Shown here: piece by piece, positions 59,092 to 64,000 of the stretch | Position numbering within the stretch: the first letter of the stretch is position 1 | Layout of the letters: each line of letters opens with the position of its first letter | Source of the DNA: Stenotrophomonas rhizophila | GTDB taxonomy: Bacteria > Pseudomonadota > Gammaproteobacteria > Xanthomonadales > Xanthomonadaceae | DNA length: 64,000 bases | Direction of reading: 5' to 3' | Assembly: GCF_003651185.1 (NCBI RefSeq) | Contig: NZ_RCDC01000004.1 | Coordinates: 392,541 to 456,540, forward strand | Made by a program: the position numbers and the translations under genes | Notes under the pieces: model-generated | The model's database searches: none | Told to the model about the DNA's origin: nothing | What the model saw: only the letters and a program-made list of their open reading frames with translations

Positions 59092-61796
59092 GGCTGCGCC
59101 CCCGCCACCGAAGGCAGCTGCTCGCCCAGCGCCTGCTCGCGCAGCAACCGCTGCACCCGCGCCTGCTGCTGGATCTTCGACGGTAGCCGGTCAACGGCCA
59201 ATGGCTGGCAGCGCACCGCACCCACCATGAACACCACGCTGCGGCGCTCACGCACCTGCAGGGGGCACTCCATCAGGCGGTTTTCCTGCAGCAGATACAG
59301 GGTTTTTTCGCGCTGCGGGAAATCGGCGATGAAGCCGCCGTCATTTCCCAGCGAAGGCAGCGGCGCGTTGAGGATGCGTGCGCCGTGGAGGGCGACGCCC
59401 TCGTCGTCGTGGGCGCTGCCGATGAAGGTGTAGGTCAGGTCAAGTTCGATGGGCATCATCCAGAGTTTTCCAGGTGGCAGGAACAGGGACTGGCCACTGC
59501 CCTGCCCCTCCACGCGCACGGCGGCGGCAACGTCGTGCGCGCTGACGTCCTGCACTTCGGCACGGGTGAGGGTGTAGCTGCTCAGCGGCAGCAGGCAGCG
59601 CTGGCCGAAGCGCAGCGTCTGGCGGCGGGCACCGGCCACGCGCACCTCGGCCGCGTGGCCGTTGAGTTCGATGTCTTCGGGGGTGTCCACCTGCACGGCG
59701 ACACCCGCCCCGCTGCCGTACTCACTGCCCCAGAACAGCCCGCCCCGGCCCACTGCGAAGGAGGAGGTATGCGTGGCCGTATAGCTCGTTTCCCCCTGGT
59801 CGCGGCTGCGGTAGTGCGAGGCGGTGGCGGCGGTGGCGCCGTAATCATCCTGCTGGCGCACGCTGGCGCTGGCACTGTTCTGCCCGTTGCTGCGGCCATT
59901 GAACTCGCCGCCCAGCTCGCGGTAACCGGTGCCCCACTCCCAGCGGCGGGTACGGCCGATGCGATAGCCGGCGCGCGGTTGCTCCTCGCGGCCATGCTGC
60001 AGGTCCAGCCCAACGCGGTCCTGGCGGGTGGTCATCGGTGTGCGGACCACGCGGGATACGGCCAGGTTGACGTACACCCCGTTGTCGCGGCGGGGGCCCT
60101 GGCTGGCGCCGGTGTGCTGGGTGAATGCGCCGGTGCGCGTGGCCAGGCTCATGCCGCGCCACTGGAAGCTGCGGCTGTAGTTGGCCTGCAACGTGCGGGT
60201 GAGCTGGCCTTCGCGGTCTCCCGGGCGCCACGGCGCGCCGGGCGGCAGGCCGTCGTCGAACCACGGCAGCAGGTTCTGCTCGCGGCCCAGCGTGAAGGTG
60301 GTACGGCGGGTATAGCCGAAATAGAGGTTGCCGCCCGCCAACGGGGTGGACAGCGAGGCACTGAGCGCATCGCTGCAGCCCAGCGATTCGGGGTTGATGT
60401 AGTTGCCACGGCAGGCCCCACCGCGCATGCGCTGGTGATAGACCGTGCCCGACACACGATGGCGGTACGTTGCCTGCTGCTGCAGGCCGCGGCTGCCGTC
60501 ATCGCCGCGCAGCATCGCACTGCTGCCGGTGAATTCATGGGTGCCCAACGCCTTGCGGCCCTCCAGGCGGAGCTCGCCGTAGGCGATGTTGTCAACGATG
60601 GCCGAGCCCACGGTCATGGCCAGGTTGGGGTGCAGCGGCAGGCGCAGGCCGGCCTGCAGCGCGCCGCGGTGATCGCGCTCATCGTGCGTGATCAGCCGCC
60701 CGCCCTGCACGAACCATTGCCTGCTGTCCTCATCCCAGGTGGCACCGGATTTACTGAACGGCGCGTCTTCGGTGCGCACCAGTACGCCATCTTCAAAGAT
60801 GCGCAGGTTGACCAGATAGCTGCCAGTCGGAAACCGCGTGGTGTCCAGATCATTGATGCCGCTGTCCAGGTAGAAGCTCTGCAGCAGGCGCTGCCCATCG
60901 TAGGCATCCACGCGTGCGTTGCGGCTGAGCAGCACGGTCAACGGGCTGCCCTGCCCGATCACCGCCCGGTCCAGATAGGCCTGGGTGGTGCCGAAGCGGA
61001 CGCCCTCGAAGCGGTCCAGCGGCAGCATGCTGAAAGCGAAATTGCCGCCCTCGGCGCTGGAGAGGTTGCGGCGGTCCATGCGGCCCACCTGCACATAGTG
61101 CTTGCGCGCCAGATCATTGCGCAGGTACAGGTCATTGAAGGACAACGTATCGCGGCTGCCAAGGCCGCGCTGCTGCTGCCGGTTGTAGGTCCAGTCCACG
61201 CCGATGTGTCCGTCGCGGAACACCCCCAGCATGCCGGTGCCCATCGCCGAGAGGCTCATGTAGCCGCTGCCACCACTGATGTTGAACATCTGCTGGTGCA
61301 GCAGGGCGTTCTGCGCGGCCTCGTTGGGGCGGTGGTAGCGGTCACGCACCGGGCTTGCCGACGGCAGCCACTGGCGTGCCGGGAAGAGATTCAGTACGCC
61401 TTCGTTTTCATCGTGGATCACCCCGATGCTGGTCGGGTCATCGGTGGGCGCCAGGTAGCCGCAGCCACTGTCCGGCACCACGTTGTCGCAGGCGAGGTGA
61501 CCATTGCGCGGCAGCGTGGCCGACAGTGCCGGCACGAGTGCGGCCTTGGCCTCCTCACTGAGCTCCAGCGCGGTCAGCACCGGCTCCGGATCCAGCAGGC
61601 GCACGCCGTCGGGCGTGACGAACACCGGCCAGACGCCTGCCGAGCGCCCCATCAAACGGACGTCGAGCTGTTCGGTCTGGCCGGCCACAAGGTCCTCGAA
61701 TCCGGCGGGCACCGGGCGCGCGCCCGCAGCGGCGCAGGCGAGCACGGCAGCCATGGCCATGGTGAGGCGGGAACAGGATAGGTAAGGAGTGTGCAT
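59088..61796 (-). CDS. alternate chaperone-usher family outer-membrane usher (CfaC/TcfC type)
   Basis: The 902-residue protein has a signal peptide (about 1-26). An N-terminal periplasmic domain (VPAGFEDLVAGQTEQLDVRL) precedes a large barrel with GSGYMSLSAMGTGMLGVFRDG and SFYLDSGINDLDTTRFPTGSY, typical of CfaC/TcfC ushers rather than FimD. The C-terminal part is periplasmic with a Cys pair (LMECPLQ...VRCQPL). The ATG at 61796 is chosen because it starts the signal peptide; the extension to 61847 is Arg-rich. It follows the pilin gene by 60 bases. Confidence 0.88.
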   Translation of the reverse strand: MHTPYLSCSRLTMAMAAVLACAAAGARPVPAGFEDLVAGQTEQLDVRLMGRSAGVWPVFVTPDGVRLLDPEPVLTALELSEEAKAALVPALSATLPRNGHLACDNVVPDSGCGYLAPTDDPTSIGVIHDENEGVLNLFPARQWLPSASPVRDRYHRPNEAAQNALLHQQMFNISGGSGYMSLSAMGTGMLGVFRDGHIGVDWTYNRQQQRGLGSRDTLSFNDLYLRNDLARKHYVQVGRMDRRNLSSAEGGNFAFSMLPLDRFEGVRFGTTQAYLDRAVIGQGSPLTVLLSRNARVDAYDGQRLLQSFYLDSGINDLDTTRFPTGSYLVNLRIFEDGVLVRTEDAPFSKSGATWDEDSRQWFVQGGRLITHDERDHRGALQAGLRLPLHPNLAMTVGSAIVDNIAYGELRLEGRKALGTHEFTGSSAMLRGDDGSRGLQQQATYRHRVSGTVYHQRMRGGACRGNYINPESLGCSDALSASLSTPLAGGNLYFGYTRRTTFTLGREQNLLPWFDDGLPPGAPWRPGDREGQLTRTLQANYSRSFQWRGMSLATRTGAFTQHTGASQGPRRDNGVYVNLAVSRVVRTPMTTRQDRVGLDLQHGREEQPRAGYRIGRTRRWEWGTGYRELGGEFNGRSNGQNSASASVRQQDDYGATAATASHYRSRDQGETSYTATHTSSFAVGRGGLFWGSEYGSGAGVAVQVDTPEDIELNGHAAEVRVAGARRQTLRFGQRCLLPLSSYTLTRAEVQDVSAHDVAAAVRVEGQGSGQSLFLPPGKLWMMPIELDLTYTFIGSAHDDEGVALHGARILNAPLPSLGNDGGFIADFPQREKTLYLLQENRLMECPLQVRERRSVVFMVGAVRCQPLAVDRLPSKIQQQARVQRLLREQALGEQLPSVAGAQP

Positions 61797-61856
61797 GGCA
61801 GGTAGCCCACAGCGCAGCCGCCCGGTCAGGCGGCGGCTGCACCGCACAGGCGTTTG

Positions 61857-62372
61857 TTACGACTTCTGCACCATGACGAGGCTGACGATGCCTTCATAGC
61901 GACCGGCAACGGCGATCGGGCCTGCGGTGGTCTGCGAGATCGTCAGCGGCAGCACGATCGAGGCGCCCGGGTAGTTGGAACCCGGGAACAGCGAGGCTGC
62001 AGTGAAATCCACGCCGCCGACGGTCACCGCGACCGAGTTCAGATGGACCGACAGCGGCACGGCCGTTGCGGTCGGGCCTGCCATCGTCGGGATGAGGCTG
62101 GGTGCCGAACCGAGGCGCACGGTGATGTCCTTGGTGATGTCGTTGGAGAACACGCGCACCTGGTCGGTCCACGGCACCAGGCCGGCAGTGGTGCCGCTAC
62201 CCGCACGGTAACCCAGCTCGACCACATCGCTCAGCGGGGTACCATCGGCCTTGAGCAGCGCAAGCGTCGGGTCGATATCGGCCCAGACGGTGATGTCGGC
62301 CTGTACCGCATGGGCGGACATCGACGCGGTTGCCAGGGCAGCGGCAGCGAACAGCTTGGTGATCAGGTTCAT
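61857..62372 (-). CDS. class 5 (CS1/CblA type) major fimbrial subunit
   Basis: The 171-residue protein has a signal peptide (cleavage near 22, MSAHA|VQ) and mature start VQADITVWADIDPTLALLKADG, close in pattern to CblA and CfaB pilins. It has no Cys, as usual for this class. The end, GRYEGIVSLVMVQKS, matches the class 5 G-Y-x-G-x-v pattern. A CAAGGAAAG ribosome site precedes it. It is the first gene of the pilin-usher-tip-chaperone operon. The 176 bases upstream include an AT-rich patch (about 62487-62520) suited to its promoter. Confidence 0.88.
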   Translation of the reverse strand: MNLITKLFAAAALATASMSAHAVQADITVWADIDPTLALLKADGTPLSDVVELGYRAGSGTTAGLVPWTDQVRVFSNDITKDITVRLGSAPSLIPTMAGPTATAVPLSVHLNSVAVTVGGVDFTAASLFPGSNYPGASIVLPLTISQTTAGPIAVAGRYEGIVSLVMVQKS

Positions 62373-62548
62373 CGGGTTCTTTCCTTGGTGTTGTAGTTGG
62401 GGAGGCTGGCCGGGAAACGTGGGGAGCGCTGCGCGCCCTTCCCGACCAGCACCTCACAGTAGGCAGCCGCGTTGCGCGGCACCATGCAACAACTTGATAA
62501 AATTCCGTTACTTTCGAGAAGGGCGGACCTGTTCGCACTCTGCGCGGC

Positions 62549-63181
62549 TCAACTTCCGCTGGGCGACAGGCCGATGGACTTGGCATAGAGCATGAGCTCG
62601 TAGTCGGATTTCAGATTGAGCCGCTTCATCGCCGCGCCTTTCTGCCTGCTGATGGTGCTGACCGTCCGCCGATGGATGTCGGCGATCTGCTTGATGCTCA
62701 GGCCGTGTGCCATCAGCCGCACCACCTCGCTTTCCTTGGCGCTCAGCGCACGCGTGCCGGTGGCGGACGCCTTGAGCCGCTGGGCCAGATCGCCGGAGTA
62801 GAAGCGGCCGCCCGCCAGGACCGTGCTGACGGCCTCGGTGAGTACCGCCAATGCGCAGGTTTTCTCAAGGATGCCTTCAACCCCCAGCCGCGCCACCGCG
62901 CGCAGCACGACAAGATTGCTGAAGGAGGTCACCACGAGCAGGCGCACCCGTGGATGATTGCGGCGGATATCGGCCAGCATCCGAATGCCGTCCGGCCGTT
63001 GCCCGAAGGGCATGGAGAGATCGGTGATGACCAGTTCGCAGCGGTGCAGGAGCAGGAGATCCTCCAGCTGCGCGGCGTCGGCCGCCTCACCGACGATCGC
63101 CCACTCCGGTACGTGAGCAAGAACCGAGCGGAGACCGGTGCGGACGACGGGATGGTCGTCCGCCAGCAGGATGCGTTTCAT
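62549..63181 (-). CDS. RcsB-like LuxR-family response regulator
   Basis: The 210-residue protein has an N-terminal receiver (ILLADDHPVVRTGL acidic pair; phosphoacceptor Asp in LVITDLSMP; Lys in ILEKTC) and a C-terminal LuxR domain (LSAKESEVVRLMAHGLSIKQIADIHRRTVSTISRQKGAAMKRLN) close in pattern to RcsB. Unlike its counterpart at 46408-47043, the acidic pair is intact. It lies directly upstream of the class 5 pilin gene on the same strand and has no cognate kinase beside it. The ATG at 63181 is taken over 63265 because the receiver begins there. Confidence 0.88.
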   Translation of the reverse strand: MKRILLADDHPVVRTGLRSVLAHVPEWAIVGEAADAAQLEDLLLLHRCELVITDLSMPFGQRPDGIRMLADIRRNHPRVRLLVVTSFSNLVVLRAVARLGVEGILEKTCALAVLTEAVSTVLAGGRFYSGDLAQRLKASATGTRALSAKESEVVRLMAHGLSIKQIADIHRRTVSTISRQKGAAMKRLNLKSDYELMLYAKSIGLSPSGS

Positions 63182-63482
63182 GGCAAAGACCTCGTCGTTG
63201 GAATCGGTGCGCGCGCATTGATTGCTCACGCCGCGTCCTGCGGCGGCAACTGCGGTGTGGGTCAAGCGGGCGACCTTGTCGCGGGGCGCTCAACGACGCA
63301 GCAGGCAGCGCGTTCCCCGAGGACCGGGGACACCTTGAGGATAGGAGAAGTCGCTGCCCGGCCTCTATGACTCGAGTTGCATAATTCGCGTTCTGCAGTG
63401 GCTATCACTATTGCCAGCCACGATCAGCGCTACGGTCTGCGCCTGAACGCCCTGCCTCGGGAAGGAGGACGGCGGCTGCCGG
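63182..63482. other. 301-base gap before the entA-like gene
   Basis: The region between the response regulator start and the end of the dehydrogenase gene contains an AT-rich stretch around 63369-63420 that could serve as the regulator promoter. No gene, repeat or RNA was recognised. Confidence 0.4.
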
Positions 63483-64000
63483 TCACCCGCGCAGCGTCGC
63501 GCCGCCGTCCACGTAGAGATCGCTCATGGCGATATGCCCGGCCTGGTCGGAGAGCAGGAACATCACCGATTGGGCAATGTCGTCCGGGGTGGCCAGCTTG
63601 CGCAGTGGAATGCCGGCCTTGTAAGTCTCCAGCGAGCCGGCGATGACCCGCTCCGCGCCGTGGTCGTCGGCCCACATGCCGGTCTGCATGGGGGTGAGCG
63701 TGGAACCCGGGGCGACGATGTTGCAGCGGATGCCCAGCGGTGCCAGTTCCAGCCCCAGGCAGCGGGTGAACATGGTCGCGGCGGCCTTGGAGGCGGCGTA
63801 GGCGGCCATGCCGTGGCGCGGGACGCCTGCGGCGTTGGAGCTGACGGTGACGATGGCACCGGCCCGGCGTGGGCTCATTACCCGGGCCAGTGCCCGGCAG
63901 ACGTGGAAGACGCCATCGGTGTTGACCGCGAAGACCTGCCGCCACTGCGCATCATCGATGCCGGTGACGGTGCCGACCTGCAGTACGCCGGCCACGTTGA
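63483..64000 (-). CDS. entA: 2,3-dihydro-2,3-dihydroxybenzoate dehydrogenase, partial
   Basis: The visible 172 residues are the C-terminal two-thirds of a short-chain dehydrogenase; the frame continues past the window edge (preceding residues VNVAGVL). Catalytic Ser in [10 protein letters not shown] and Tyr/Lys in AAYAASKAA are present. [19 protein letters not shown] and [15 protein letters not shown] match EntA/DhbA closely. The enzyme makes 2,3-dihydroxybenzoate for catecholate siderophores, so a siderophore cluster probably lies beyond the right edge. Confidence 0.88.
   Translation of the reverse strand, partial: NVAGVLQVGTVTGIDDAQWRQVFAVNTDGVFHVCRALARVMSPRRAGAIVTVSSNAAGVPRHGMAAYAASKAAATMFTRCLGLELAPLGIRCNIVAPGSTLTPMQTGMWADDHGAERVIAGSLETYKAGIPLRKLATPDDIAQSVMFLLSDQAGHIAMSDLYVDGGATLRG

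Noticed and set aside
59385..61781. Long plus-strand open frame opposite the second usher
   Set aside because: Antisense of a clear CfaC/TcfC usher; composition is typical of a GC-driven shadow.

Overview
The window is GC-rich DNA of a gammaproteobacterium, most likely a Xanthomonadaceae member close to Stenotrophomonas. This rests on gene content (ProP-type osmolyte carrier, DUF3348/DUF802 cluster, malonate decarboxylase operon, several fimbrial operons, an entA-type siderophore gene at the right edge). No rRNA, tRNA, CRISPR array or insertion sequence was recognised, and species cannot be fixed from the sequence alone.

Positions 1-24000 are a mosaic of short units: an SPFH/zinc-ribbon membrane trio (1-2176), proline iminopeptidase and a TauE-type exporter (2247-3956), a secreted serine hydrolase, a beta-helix autotransporter with a Cys-containing tandem-repeat linker (5506-8979), an Fsr-like efflux carrier with an AraC regulator, a DNA-repair and cell-wall group (xth, AAG glycosylase, M23 peptidase), a stress pair (DUF892 ferritin-like, catalase-like), a Phd/zeta-type toxin-antitoxin operon with its own palindromic operator, a GH92 mannosidase, ProP, thioredoxin/host-attachment proteins, an MFS carrier and a secreted TraB/TIKI-like protein.

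Positions 24069-28401 hold four tightly coupled genes (DUF3348, DUF802, OmpA-like, DUF2894). DUF802 reads as a MotA/ExbB/ZorA-like channel with a roughly 600-residue cytoplasmic tail, and its partner as a MotB/ZorB-like protein with a membrane Asp and a peptidoglycan-binding domain. Together they look like an ion-driven envelope motor of unknown purpose, and this is my best candidate for an undescribed system. A truncated antidote gene follows. Then comes a complete malonate catabolism operon, mdcACDEGBH-matC with a GntR regulator (28851-37058), headed by a perfect inverted repeat.

Positions 37462-63181 form an adhesion region, almost all on the minus strand. It contains a usher-led fimbrial operon with six four-cysteine pilin paralogues plus two ordinary pilins, a chaperone and a two-domain adhesin. 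Next to it lie an RcsB-like regulator and a divergent EvgS/BvgS-like hybrid kinase, then the debris of a duplicated adhesin locus, a small zincin-like protein, a 1783-residue trimeric autotransporter with a downstream membrane partner, and a class 5 (CfaB/CblA) alternate chaperone-usher operon with a second RcsB-like regulator. The window ends inside a 2,3-dihydro-2,3-dihydroxybenzoate dehydrogenase gene.
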